From positions 1 to 42,205 of the forward strand of contig JABHWD010000022.1 in NCBI GenBank assembly GCA_018657955.1: a stretch of DNA of 42,205 bases. Reading direction: 5' to 3'. Shown here piece after piece: positions 1 to 8,117 of this stretch. Made by a program: the position numbers and the translations under genes. This stretch comes from Flavobacteriaceae bacterium. GTDB taxonomy: Bacteria > Bacteroidota > Bacteroidia > Flavobacteriales > Flavobacteriaceae. Position 1 is the first letter of the stretch. Every line of letters begins with the position of its first letter. The notes under the pieces were generated by a model, which searched no databases, was not told the origin of the DNA, and was given only the letters and a program-made list of their open reading frames with translations.

Positions 1-1007
1 CTGATGGAATAAAATTTGGAGGTGCTAGACCAGATATTTTTGAAGCTGCGCTAAAAGAAAATAATAAACATGGACTTGGATCTGCATGCCATCATGCTCA
101 AATGGATGTAGCATGGATGGATGTTCTAGAAACTGCTAGATTAGGTCTTACTACAATGGAACATTGGTATGGTTTGCCAGAAGCACTATTTGATGACAGA
201 ACAGTTCAAAATTATCCTCTTGACTATAATTATAATAACGAACAACATAGATTTGGTGAAGCAGGAAGATTATGGAAACAAGCAGCTAAGCCCTATTCTA
301 AAAAATGGAATGAAGTTATGGATGAACTTATTGAATTAGATTTTACTATAGATGTAACTTTTGTCCCTTATAGTATTTTTAGAGATGTAGGCAGAGGAAG
401 TAGATTAGAATGGCATAAAGATTACACCACTCCAACACTGCTTAAATTTTTTCTTCCTGGAAGAGATAACCATGGTGCTGCATACTTTGACTGGGGAACA
501 GAAATGGAAATGGAATGGAAAGAAAACTATAAACTTTGGATGACATTTATTAATGAATATAAAAATAGAGGTGGTAGAGTTACTGCTGGAGCTGACTCTG
601 GTTATATGTATAATCTTTATGGTTTTGGGTACATCCAAGAACTTGAACTTATTAGAGAATCAGGTTTTCATCCTATGGAAGTTATAAGGGCAGCTACACT
701 TCATGCTGCTGAAGCAATTGGCATGGAAAAAGAAATAGGAACAATTGAGGTTGGAAAATATGCTGATATGATAATTATGGAAGAAAACCCTCTTAAAAAC
801 CTGAAATATCTATACGGAACGGGTGATATAAAAATTAATGATAACAATGAAGCAGTAAGAGTTGGCGGAATTAAGTATACAATAAAAGATGGAATAATCT
901 TTGATTCTAGGCAATTACTTGATGATGTTAAAAAAATTGTTGATGAAGAAAAATCTTCTACTCCAGGATGGGAAAAGTTTTTAATGGATGCAATAGAAAG
1001 AGAATAA
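1..1007 (+). CDS. Amidohydrolase family protein, 3' part (5' end outside window)
   Basis: The reading frame is open from base 3 to the TAA at 1005-1007, so the ATG at 102 is internal and the gene begins before the window. The visible 334 residues look like the C-terminal half of a metal-dependent amidohydrolase of the imidazolonepropionase-like group. Seen: HHAQMDVAWMD and TTMEHWYG (a probable metal-ligand His strand), GADSGY (candidate for the metal-binding Asp of the last barrel strand), the ATLHAAEAIGM helix, and the closing composite beta-sandwich motif IEVGKYADMII. The first metal ligands (the usual HxH) would lie upstream. The substrate cannot be told. It is followed after 39 bp by a DUF998 membrane protein on the same strand. 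The family call is fairly sure; the specific function is unknown. Confidence 0.85.
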   Translation, partial: DGIKFGGARPDIFEAALKENNKHGLGSACHHAQMDVAWMDVLETARLGLTTMEHWYGLPEALFDDRTVQNYPLDYNYNNEQHRFGEAGRLWKQAAKPYSKKWNEVMDELIELDFTIDVTFVPYSIFRDVGRGSRLEWHKDYTTPTLLKFFLPGRDNHGAAYFDWGTEMEMEWKENYKLWMTFINEYKNRGGRVTAGADSGYMYNLYGFGYIQELELIRESGFHPMEVIRAATLHAAEAIGMEKEIGTIEVGKYADMIIMEENPLKNLKYLYGTGDIKINDNNEAVRVGGIKYTIKDGIIFDSRQLLDDVKKIVDEEKSSTPGWEKFLMDAIERE

Positions 1008-1046
1008 ATTAAAGAAGAAACTAATTGGCAGCTTTTACAATCCGGC

Positions 1047-1685
1047 ATGAACAATAAACTCACTTTTTTAATTGGAATATTAGGAGTTAGCCTTTTTGTA
1101 ATTTCTTCTATTGTAGGTGGATTGCTAGTTGAAAATTATAACATATTAAGTCAATATATAAGTGAAACCTATGCAATTGATACTAAATACGGGATAATTT
1201 TAAGAACCTTTGGTTATATCCCAAGTGGTCTTCTTATTACCTTATTTTGCTTTCTTGGAGTAAGATACTTTCATCCTTCCAAACTAATCCAAATCGGTTT
1301 TTATGGTATCGGAATATTTTATGGACTAGCCACAGTAACTGTTGGAATATTTCCTTGTGATAGTGGATGTAATAAAGAATTAATAGACCCTAGTTCTTCT
1401 CAACTAATTCATAATTTCGTGGGTTTACTAACTTATCTGTTCGTTCCTGTTTTTATGATTTTAATTGGATTGGGGTTAAAAAAATCACATAATAATACGT
1501 TTTCTTTACAATCTATTGTTTGTGGTGTAATCAGTATTTTGTTTGTATTCATATTAGTTTCTAACTCGAATTCTGAATACATTGGTCTATATCAAAGAAT
1601 AATAGAATCAGTTTTTGTCATATGGATAATTTTTTGTGCTATTTTAATAAAAAATAAAAAACCAGTAGGTAACTGGGTAGCTTAA
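1047..1685 (+). CDS. DUF998 family integral membrane protein
   Basis: This is a 212-residue hydrophobic protein with about six predicted membrane segments. It starts IGILGVSLFVISSIVGG and carries an extracytoplasmic-looking loop with FPCDSGCNKE, a pattern typical of DUF998 proteins (small polytopic membrane proteins of unknown function). A His in SQLIHNFVG lies at the start of a following helix, as in the family. The ATG at 1047 is used; no strong Shine-Dalgarno is visible, which is normal in Bacteroidota. It may be co-transcribed with the upstream amidohydrolase (39-bp gap). No catalytic function can be assigned from sequence. Confidence 0.8.
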   Translation: MNNKLTFLIGILGVSLFVISSIVGGLLVENYNILSQYISETYAIDTKYGIILRTFGYIPSGLLITLFCFLGVRYFHPSKLIQIGFYGIGIFYGLATVTVGIFPCDSGCNKELIDPSSSQLIHNFVGLLTYLFVPVFMILIGLGLKKSHNNTFSLQSIVCGVISILFVFILVSNSNSEYIGLYQRIIESVFVIWIIFCAILIKNKKPVGNWVA

Positions 1686-1718
1686 AGACTTTCGTTTCAG
1701 CTGTAAAATATTCGTTAA

Positions 1719-1817
1719 TTAACAAGAGCATTCTTTACAAGAACATTCTTCACAAGAACAGTTTTTGCAATTACCATTCACACAAGATTCACAAGTACAT
1801 GTGCATTGATTTTCCAT
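1719..1817 (-). CDS. 32-residue cysteine-rich protein, putative mini-metallothionein
   Basis: A complete small reading frame runs from ATG (complement of 1815-1817) to TAA (complement of 1719-1721). The 32-residue product has 11 cysteines, at positions 5, 7, 9, 12, 17, 20, 22, 25, 27, 30 and 32. They are arranged as CxC and CxxC pairs (for example CTCTCESC and CKNCSCEECSC), with no aromatic or His residues. Such density is characteristic of metallothioneins, which bind Zn, Cd or Cu(I) in thiolate clusters. It lies 44 bp after the PqqB-like gene and two genes after a CDF zinc-type exporter on the same strand, so metal binding fits the context. I do not recognise a named family; the metal-binding role is inference. 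The absence of any other residue-type bias makes chance translation unlikely. Confidence 0.7.
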   Translation of the reverse strand: MENQCTCTCESCVNGNCKNCSCEECSCKECSC

Positions 1818-1861
1818 AGTATAAAAAATTATATTAAAGATTAAAGGTAATTATTTATAAT

Positions 1862-2812
1862 CTACAAATTATATTTATTGCCAAATTTTGCAAAATTAAA
1901 TCCTAATTTTAATATACTATCCTTAAGAGGTATATTGTTATTTAACACTGGATTTGTGTGGTTAAAATGAATAAAATGTATTTTATTTTTTGTGCTCAAA
2001 TCTTCATCCATAAAAATATCTATAGTCTCTAAAACAAAAGGATGAGGAATTTCTTTTATAGATCTATTAATTTCATCTCCACTAAAAAAAGTAGCATCTA
2101 AAAATGCATAATCAACAGATTTAACCTCGTCTACAATACTATTTCTCCATAGACCCCATTTGTCAATATCAGGAATAAAGAGTGCCGATTTATTCTTCCC
2201 TATTATCTTATACCCCACAGTTTCAGAAAACTCATCACGATGAGGAACATTAAAAGGTATTACTATTAAGTCATTTGATAATTGAATGTTTTGATTATGA
2301 TTTATTTCCTTTAAGTCGATATTATCTAATGAGATTAATTGACTCCAAGGGCCATTGCTCTCTAAAAATTTTTTCATTCGTGGCATGGTATAAACAGGGA
2401 TTTTATTAGCTCCTAGAGCCTCTCTACCTAAATACATTAATCCAGAATAATGGCCTATATGTGCATGCGTTAATAATATTCCATCAATCAATTTTTTATT
2501 TGCAACACCGCTTTTTAAATATTTGATTTGTTCGCCAATATCAGGAGTAGCTTCAAATAAATAATATTTGTCATTCTCAATATCAGTAAGTCCAATACTA
2601 GTTACATAGTATTTATTGTCTCCTATATTTTTATTACAACAATCTTTTTTACATCCAATGTGCGGATATCCTGCGTCCTGAGCTATTCCTAGAACAGTGA
2701 TAAAATTATTGCTGTTTGATATCTTATATTCTGAACAAGAAAAAATGGTAGCACATAAAATGAAGACTACTAATTTATTTTTCCTTAAAATACTGAACAA
2801 ATTAATTATCAT
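1862..2812 (-). CDS. PqqB-like metallo-beta-lactamase-fold lipoprotein
   Basis: A 316-residue protein with a hydrophobic N-terminus ending in a lipobox-like IFSC (Cys26), then VLGIAQDAGYPHIGC, which resembles the opening of PqqB-type hydrolases. The metal-site loop reads THAHIGHYSGL (residues 115-125): His116, His118 and His121 are kept, but the Asp of the usual HxHxDH is Gly. Later ligand candidates are NVPHRD, PDIDKWG and HFNHTNP. No other PQQ biosynthesis gene is seen, so a role in PQQ synthesis is doubtful; a periplasmic or outer-membrane-anchored hydrolase is more likely. The ATG overlaps the 3' end of the CDF exporter gene by 11 bp, implying translational coupling. Substrate unknown. 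Confidence 0.8.
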   Translation of the reverse strand: MIINLFSILRKNKLVVFILCATIFSCSEYKISNSNNFITVLGIAQDAGYPHIGCKKDCCNKNIGDNKYYVTSIGLTDIENDKYYLFEATPDIGEQIKYLKSGVANKKLIDGILLTHAHIGHYSGLMYLGREALGANKIPVYTMPRMKKFLESNGPWSQLISLDNIDLKEINHNQNIQLSNDLIVIPFNVPHRDEFSETVGYKIIGKNKSALFIPDIDKWGLWRNSIVDEVKSVDYAFLDATFFSGDEINRSIKEIPHPFVLETIDIFMDEDLSTKNKIHFIHFNHTNPVLNNNIPLKDSILKLGFNFAKFGNKYNL

Positions 2813-3686
2813 CTAAATCACAATTTTCATCATTAAATTCAACCTCAACCGTATAATGCTCAAATTTGTATTCCTTCAAAATATCCTTCACATCAAATTT
2901 TACCTTTTTAAAATTATTTAAATTTGAATTATCATCTATCTTAATATGAGCAGTAAATACATTATGCTCTCCTTCCAATGACCATATATGCATATGATGA
3001 ATTGAATTTACAAAGTCAATGTTTAAAATTTTTGATTCAATTTCATTTATATCTAATTCTTCAGGAACTCCTTGTAAAAAAATAAAAAGGGTTTGTTTAA
3101 GTCTAATAATTACATTCCATAAAATGTAAATTGTTATTAAAAGAGATAATGCTGGATCTAGATAATGAATATCTTTAAAATTTAATATTATTGCCACAAC
3201 TAAAACAGCAACCCATCCTAAAACATCCTCAACTAAATGCCAAGAAGCCACCTTCTCGTTCATCGTTTTTCCACCACTTAATTTCCAAGCAGCATACCCA
3301 TTAACTAATACTCCAATTACTGCAAAAAAGATCATCCCCTTTGCGTCAGTATGCTCAGGTTCTAGAATTCTTCCAACAGCTTCAGTTATAACATATAGAG
3401 ACCCTATTATTAGTATGATACTATTTATAAGAGCTCCTAATAGTGAAAATCTTTTATATCCAAAAGAAAATTTCTTGTTAGATTTCTTGTGAGATATTTC
3501 TTCTAAATACCAGGAAGTACCTAAAGAAATCGTATCTCCTAAATCATGTATTGCATCTGATATAATTGCAATACTATTTACATAAAGACCTCCAATTATC
3601 TCTAAAATAGTAAATGCAAAATTTAAAAAAAAAGCAACTTTTATGTTATTCGAAGAATGATGATGATGATCGTGATGATGTCCCAT
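2802..3686 (-). CDS. Cation diffusion facilitator (CDF) metal exporter, CzcD/ZitB-like
   Basis: A 294-residue inner-membrane transporter that would export Zn2+ or related divalent metals against H+. The N-terminus is His-rich (HHHDHHHH, residues 3-10). The transport-site motifs are both present: SDAIHDLGD in membrane helix 2 and HLVEDVLGW in helix 5, giving the HD-HD set typical of zinc-selective CDFs. A C-terminal cytoplasmic domain of about 85 residues contains HHMHIWSLEGEHNVFTAH, the usual metal-sensing fold. The start is only 1 nt past the pyrF stop and the 3' end overlaps the PqqB-like gene by 11 bp, so all three are probably one transcript. The family is clear; metal specificity is inferred from motifs. 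Confidence 0.93.
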   Translation of the reverse strand: MGHHHDHHHHSSNNIKVAFFLNFAFTILEIIGGLYVNSIAIISDAIHDLGDTISLGTSWYLEEISHKKSNKKFSFGYKRFSLLGALINSIILIIGSLYVITEAVGRILEPEHTDAKGMIFFAVIGVLVNGYAAWKLSGGKTMNEKVASWHLVEDVLGWVAVLVVAIILNFKDIHYLDPALSLLITIYILWNVIIRLKQTLFIFLQGVPEELDINEIESKILNIDFVNSIHHMHIWSLEGEHNVFTAHIKIDDNSNLNNFKKVKFDVKDILKEYKFEHYTVEVEFNDENCDLDDN

Positions 3687-3687
3687 T

Positions 3688-4515
3688 CTATATTAATTTA
3701 GAATCAATTAATATTTCCTCCATTTGTTTTTTTAGGCTTATTGCTTCTTTTTTAGCTGCTTGAGCAAAATTTTCATCATTACCAGAGTAAATGATCCCCC
3801 TAGAAGAATTTATAATAATACCTATATTATTATTTATTGTCTTTTTACAAACTTCCTTTAAGTTGCCTCCTTGAGCTCCAACACCAGGAATTAACAGAAA
3901 ATTATCAGGAATTATTTTTCTAATTTCTTCAAGATATTCTGTCTTTGTAGCGCCTATGACATACATTAAATTTTTTGAATTTTTCCAGGTCTTCGAAGAT
4001 TTAATTAAATCCATAAAAACATAGTCATTTGCAGTTGATATTAATTGCAAATCTTTAGATCCTTCATTTGAGGTCAGTGCTAATATAATAGTGTTCTTGT
4101 CCTTATATTCTAAAAACGGCTCAACCGAATCTCTCCCCATATATGGATTTACAGTAATACTATCAAAATTTAATTGCTCAAAAAAAGACTTGGCATACAT
4201 TCTGCTTGTGTTTCCAATATCGCCTCTTTTAGCATCAGCAATTGTAAAAATTTCAGTATAATTTTTGTTTATATAATTAATTGTTTTTTCTAAAGCTTTC
4301 CAACCCTTAATGCCATATGCCTCATAAAAAGCAATATTAAGTTTATACGCAATGCAGTGCATATGTGTATTGTCAATTATTGATTTGTTAAATTCAAAAA
4401 TTGGATCATCCTTGTCAAGTAAAAATTTTGGAATTTTTTCTAAATCAACGTCAAGACCCACACATAAAAAAGATCTTTTAGATTTGATTTGATTAACTAT
4501 TTTTAATACTTCCAC
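3688..4515 (-). CDS. pyrF: Orotidine 5'-phosphate decarboxylase (type 2 family)
   Basis: A 275-residue enzyme for the last step of UMP synthesis (OMP to UMP plus CO2). The catalytic Lys/Asp array is in IADAKRGDIGNT. The N-terminal FLCVGLDVD and the phosphate-loop region LLIPGVGAQGG match the longer, type 2 PyrF used by Bacteroidota. The start is GTG at the complement of 4513-4515: two in-frame TAA codons lie just upstream and no ATG falls before the conserved core. It is 9 bp from prfA and 1 nt from the CDF gene, inside the purM-prfA-pyrF run common in flavobacteria. Confidence 0.96.
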   Translation of the reverse strand: MEVLKIVNQIKSKRSFLCVGLDVDLEKIPKFLLDKDDPIFEFNKSIIDNTHMHCIAYKLNIAFYEAYGIKGWKALEKTINYINKNYTEIFTIADAKRGDIGNTSRMYAKSFFEQLNFDSITVNPYMGRDSVEPFLEYKDKNTIILALTSNEGSKDLQLISTANDYVFMDLIKSSKTWKNSKNLMYVIGATKTEYLEEIRKIIPDNFLLIPGVGAQGGNLKEVCKKTINNNIGIIINSSRGIIYSGNDENFAQAAKKEAISLKKQMEEILIDSKLI

Positions 4516-4524
4516 TATTATTTA

Positions 4525-5592
4525 TTAGTTACTTGCATTTAATATTTCTGAATTTTCAGCTAACATTAATTTATCAATAATCTTTTGAATATCTCCATTT
4601 ACTACTTTTGGCAAATCATACAATGTCATTCCTATTCTATGCTCAGTAATTCTTCCTTGAGGATAATTATATGTTCTAATCTTTGCACTTCTATCACCAG
4701 AAGATACCATGCTTTTCCTTTTTAAGGATTCTTCAGAACGTCTTTTTTCGACTTCCAATTCATATAATCTAGCTCTTAAAACTTTTAAAGCTTTATCTAA
4801 ATTTTTATGTTGAGATTTTTGATCTTGACAACTAACAGTAATTCCTGATGGTTCGTGATGAAGTCTTATGGCAGAATATGTGGTATTCACGGATTGACCT
4901 CCAGGACCTGTTGATGTGGTTCTTTCAATTCTTACATCCTGCATATTTAAATCAACATCAAATTCTTCTGCTTCTGGCAAAACAATAACCGTAGCAGCAC
5001 TGGTATGAACCCTTCCTTGAGTCTCAGTTTGAGGTACTCTCTGTACTCTATGTACGCCTGCTTCAAATTTTAAGTTAGCATATACTTCCTCTCCACTAAT
5101 ATCAAAAATTATTTCCTTATATCCTCCTGATGTTCCCTCATTAAAATCTACCAAATTTACTTTCCATCCTTTACTTTCACTATATTTTGAATACATCCTA
5201 TATAAATCTCCTGCAAATATACTTGCTTCATCTCCACCAGCTCCAGCTCTAATTTCCATAACTACATTCTTCGAGTCATCGGGATCTTTAGGAATTAATA
5301 AAAATTTTAATTCCTCCTCCATTTTAGGTAATTCTTCTTGAGACTCATCCAATTGAATTTTTGCAATTTCCAGCATCTCCTCATCTTTTTCACTTGAAAT
5401 TATTTCTTTGGCCTCTGAAATATTTGATAAAATAGATTTGTAGATTTCTCCTTTATCAATAATTTTCTTTAAATCTTTATATTCTTTGGAAACCTGTATG
5501 TACTTCTTCTGATCTGATAGAATATCTGGTTTTATAATTAAATCACTTAATTCATCAAACCTGTATTTAAGATTATTTAATTTATCTAGCAC
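4525..5592 (-). CDS. prfA: Peptide chain release factor 1
   Basis: A 355-residue class I release factor recognising UAA and UAG. The GGQ peptidyl-hydrolysis motif is in [14 protein letters not shown], and the codon-reading tripeptide position reads PQT (in [15 protein letters not shown]), a P-x-T form consistent with RF1 rather than the SPF of RF2. The C-terminus has the RF1-type [11 protein letters not shown] and TEHRIG. The start is GTG (complement of 5590-5592); [15 protein letters not shown] agrees with other RF1 N-termini. It sits between purM and pyrF. Confidence 0.97.
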   Translation of the reverse strand: MLDKLNNLKYRFDELSDLIIKPDILSDQKKYIQVSKEYKDLKKIIDKGEIYKSILSNISEAKEIISSEKDEEMLEIAKIQLDESQEELPKMEEELKFLLIPKDPDDSKNVVMEIRAGAGGDEASIFAGDLYRMYSKYSESKGWKVNLVDFNEGTSGGYKEIIFDISGEEVYANLKFEAGVHRVQRVPQTETQGRVHTSAATVIVLPEAEEFDVDLNMQDVRIERTTSTGPGGQSVNTTYSAIRLHHEPSGITVSCQDQKSQHKNLDKALKVLRARLYELEVEKRRSEESLKRKSMVSSGDRSAKIRTYNYPQGRITEHRIGMTLYDLPKVVNGDIQKIIDKLMLAENSEILNASN

Positions 5593-5650
5593 ATCAAAAT
5601 TCTTGAATTGTAAAAATACAATAAATTATGGAGAGAGATTATCCAATTAA

Positions 5651-6835
5651 CTAATATTGAAAATCTCCAAACTGAGACTTAATTGTTAGTTTCTTTTTAG
5701 TTGATTTTTCAACTTTTCCAATAATTTTGGCCTCTACGTTAAATTTCTCTGATATATTAATTATCTGATTTGCTATTTCAGGGTCTACATATAGCTCCAT
5801 TCTGTGACCACAATTAAAAACCTTATACATTTCCTTCCAACTTGTATTTGATTCCTTTTGAATCAGTTTAAAAAGCATTGGTGGATCAAACATATTGTCC
5901 TTGATCACATGTAAATCGTCAGATATAAAATGAAGTATCTTAGTCTGTGCTCCGCCACTACAGTGTACCATTCCTTTAATTAAACTTCTATCACATTGAT
6001 TCAATATTGATTTTATTATTGGTGCATAAGTTCTAGTTGGAGATAAAACTAATTTTCCTGCATCTAAATCAACATTATCAAATACCTGATTGATACTCAC
6101 ACTTCCAGAATAAATTAAATCATCTGGAAGCATTGGATCATAACTTTCCGGATATTTTTCTGCCAAAATTTTATTAAACACATCATGTCTTGCCGATGTT
6201 AACCCATTACTACCTATCCCACTATTGTATTGATTTTCATAAGATGCTTGTCCAAAAGAAGCCAATCCAACAATAACATTTCCATCACAAATATTTGAAT
6301 TATCAATTACCTCTGATCTTTTTATTCTACCTATAACTGTTGAATCAACAATAATTGTACGAACTAAATCTCCAACATCAGCAGTTTCACCTCCTGTTAA
6401 TTTAATATTTATTCCATGTGAATTTAAGTCTTCAATTAATTTTTCTGTTCCATTAATGATAGCTGAAATAACCTCTCCATTAATTAAATTTTTATTTCTG
6501 CCTATGGTTGAAGAGAGTAATATATTATCAGTTACTCCTACACATATCAGATCATCAATATTCATAATCAGTGCATCCTGAGCTATTCCTTCCCAGACAG
6601 AAAGATCGCCCGTCTCTTTCCAATACATATAAGCTAGAGAACTTTTAGTTCCAGCTCCATCAGCGTGCATAACTAAACAAAACTCATTATTATTGGTTAA
6701 AAAATCTGGAACAACTTTACAAAAGGCATTAGGAAATAATCCTTTATCCATTTTTCTTATAGCATTGTGGACATCTTCTTTTGAAGCAGAGACACCTCTG
6801 CGACTATATCTTTCATTTGAGTTTTTATTCTGCAT
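5651..6835 (-). CDS. purM: AIR synthase-type phosphoribosylformylglycinamidine cyclo-ligase, long Bacteroidota form
   Basis: A 394-residue PurM-like protein, longer than the roughly 345-residue enterobacterial enzyme. PurM converts FGAM to AIR using ATP in purine synthesis. Seen: MHADGAGTKSSLAY (substrate and metal region), NIDDLICVG, LTGGETADVGDLV (nucleotide site), VGLASFGQASYEN, SNGLTSARHDVF and the C-terminal HCSGGAQTKILHF. These match the AIR-synthase superfamily N- and C-terminal domains, with an insertion between them. A TACTTTTG promoter-like box lies about 20 bp upstream (complement of 6854-6861). It is the first gene of the minus-strand run ending in the cysteine-rich mini-protein. 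The superfamily is clear and the exact role very likely. Confidence 0.88.
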   Translation of the reverse strand: MQNKNSNERYSRRGVSASKEDVHNAIRKMDKGLFPNAFCKVVPDFLTNNNEFCLVMHADGAGTKSSLAYMYWKETGDLSVWEGIAQDALIMNIDDLICVGVTDNILLSSTIGRNKNLINGEVISAIINGTEKLIEDLNSHGINIKLTGGETADVGDLVRTIIVDSTVIGRIKRSEVIDNSNICDGNVIVGLASFGQASYENQYNSGIGSNGLTSARHDVFNKILAEKYPESYDPMLPDDLIYSGSVSINQVFDNVDLDAGKLVLSPTRTYAPIIKSILNQCDRSLIKGMVHCSGGAQTKILHFISDDLHVIKDNMFDPPMLFKLIQKESNTSWKEMYKVFNCGHRMELYVDPEIANQIINISEKFNVEAKIIGKVEKSTKKKLTIKSQFGDFQY

Positions 6836-7100
6836 TTAGTCGAGATATGGCAACAAAAGTATTAAAGAATTTTTTAAATTGGTGATGAATTGATGATAAG
6901 ATTTTGTATATATAATAACTGATTATATTCGTTATTAACATTTGGATAGTATTTTTTGTTAAAATTATTTATTTATATCAATAAAACTGTTTTTTATAAT
7001 GTTTATAAAAAGTTTAGAAACTCAAAAAAAATATTTAACAATAAATAAATTATTTGATATATTATTTAAAGTTTTTAATCACATTATTTAATTTAAAAAA
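6836..7100. promoter_or_regulatory. Divergent intergenic region between purM and glutamine synthetase
   Basis: A 265-bp, very AT-rich gap holding the promoters of two divergent genes. On the minus strand TACTTTTG (complement of 6854-6861) matches the Bacteroidota -7 element TAnnTTTG about 20 bp before the purM ATG, but I see no clear TTTG at -33. For the plus strand no convincing full promoter stands out. No open frame over about 12 codons, no tRNA and no known riboswitch pattern was recognised. Confidence 0.4.
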
Positions 7101-8105
7101 ATGAGCAAATCTAAATTAGAATATATTTGGCTGGATGGCTATGAGCCAACTCAAAATATGAGAAGTAAAACTAAAATAGTTGATAATTTTGACGGCAAAA
7201 TAGAAAGTTGTCCGATGTGGGCATTTGATGGAAGCTCCACTAAACAAGCAGAAGGTGGATCATCTGACTGTCTATTAAAACCTGTTGCATTATTTCCTGA
7301 TGCAACTCGTGAAAATGGCTGGCTAGTTATGACTGAGGTTTTAAACGCTGATGGTAGTCCGCATAAATCTAATGGAAGAGCAGCTATTGATGACGATGAT
7401 AATGATTTTTGGTTTGGATTTGAACAAGAATATTTTATTATGGATACAGAGACTCAGTTACCATTAGGATTTCCAGTTGGTGGATATCCTGGCCCACAGG
7501 GACTTTATTATTGTTCAGTTGGAGGAAGAAATACTCATGGAAGAGGTATTGTTGAAGATCATGCTGATATTTGTTTAGCAGCAGGAATTAATATTGAAGG
7601 TGTTAATCAAGAAGTTGCTTGTGGTCAATGGGAATTTCAAGTGTTTGCTAAGGGTGCAAAAAATGCGGGTGATGAACTTTGGGTTTCCAGATATATTTTA
7701 GATAGAATTACTGAAGATTATGGATATTATATTGAATATCATCCAAAACCTATCAAGGGGGATTGGAATGGCTCAGGAATGCATGCAAACTTCTCAAATA
7801 CAACACTAAGAACATGCGGGTCAAAAGAAACATATGAAAAAATTTGTGAAGCATTTAGACCTGTAGTTGAAGAGCATATTGCTGTTTATGGCGCATATAA
7901 TGATCAAAGATTGACAGGCGATCATGAAACACAATCAATTCATGAATTTAGCTATGGTGTTTCTGACAGAGGAGCTTCTATAAGAATTCCTATTATGACT
8001 GTAGAAAATGGATATAAGGGATGGCTTGAAGATAGACGTCCAGCTTCCAATGGCGATCCATACAAAATTGCAGGAAGAATTATTAAAACTGTTAAATCTG
8101 CATAA
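7101..8105 (+). CDS. glnII: Glutamine synthetase, type II (eukaryote-like)
   Basis: A 334-residue enzyme making glutamine from glutamate, ammonia and ATP. Its length and motifs are those of GSII, not the roughly 470-residue GSI or 700-residue GSIII: LEYIWLDGYEP at the N-terminus, WAFDGSSTKQAEGGSSD, the metal-binding EQEYFIMD, GPQGLYYCSVGG, GQWEFQVF, and WNGSGMHANFS (glutamate/ATP site), then HETQSIHEFSYGV. GSII enzymes occur in many Flavobacteriia. It stands alone between two promoter-bearing gaps and converges on the exchanger gene (12-bp gap, with a short ATAGTT/AACTAT inverted repeat at 8105-8121). Its regulation cannot be read from the sequence. Confidence 0.96.
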   Translation: MSKSKLEYIWLDGYEPTQNMRSKTKIVDNFDGKIESCPMWAFDGSSTKQAEGGSSDCLLKPVALFPDATRENGWLVMTEVLNADGSPHKSNGRAAIDDDDNDFWFGFEQEYFIMDTETQLPLGFPVGGYPGPQGLYYCSVGGRNTHGRGIVEDHADICLAAGINIEGVNQEVACGQWEFQVFAKGAKNAGDELWVSRYILDRITEDYGYYIEYHPKPIKGDWNGSGMHANFSNTTLRTCGSKETYEKICEAFRPVVEEHIAVYGAYNDQRLTGDHETQSIHEFSYGVSDRGASIRIPIMTVENGYKGWLEDRRPASNGDPYKIAGRIIKTVKSA

Positions 8106-8117
8106 TAGTTTTAATAA

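Noticed and set aside
405-1063. Minus-strand frames of 77 and 120 residues opposite the amidohydrolase
   Set aside because: They are antisense shadows of a clearly coding frame, with no recognisable motifs.
6836-7100. Riboswitch or small RNA in the purM-glnII gap
   Set aside because: Very AT-rich with no purine-riboswitch or glutamine-motif elements that I could recognise.
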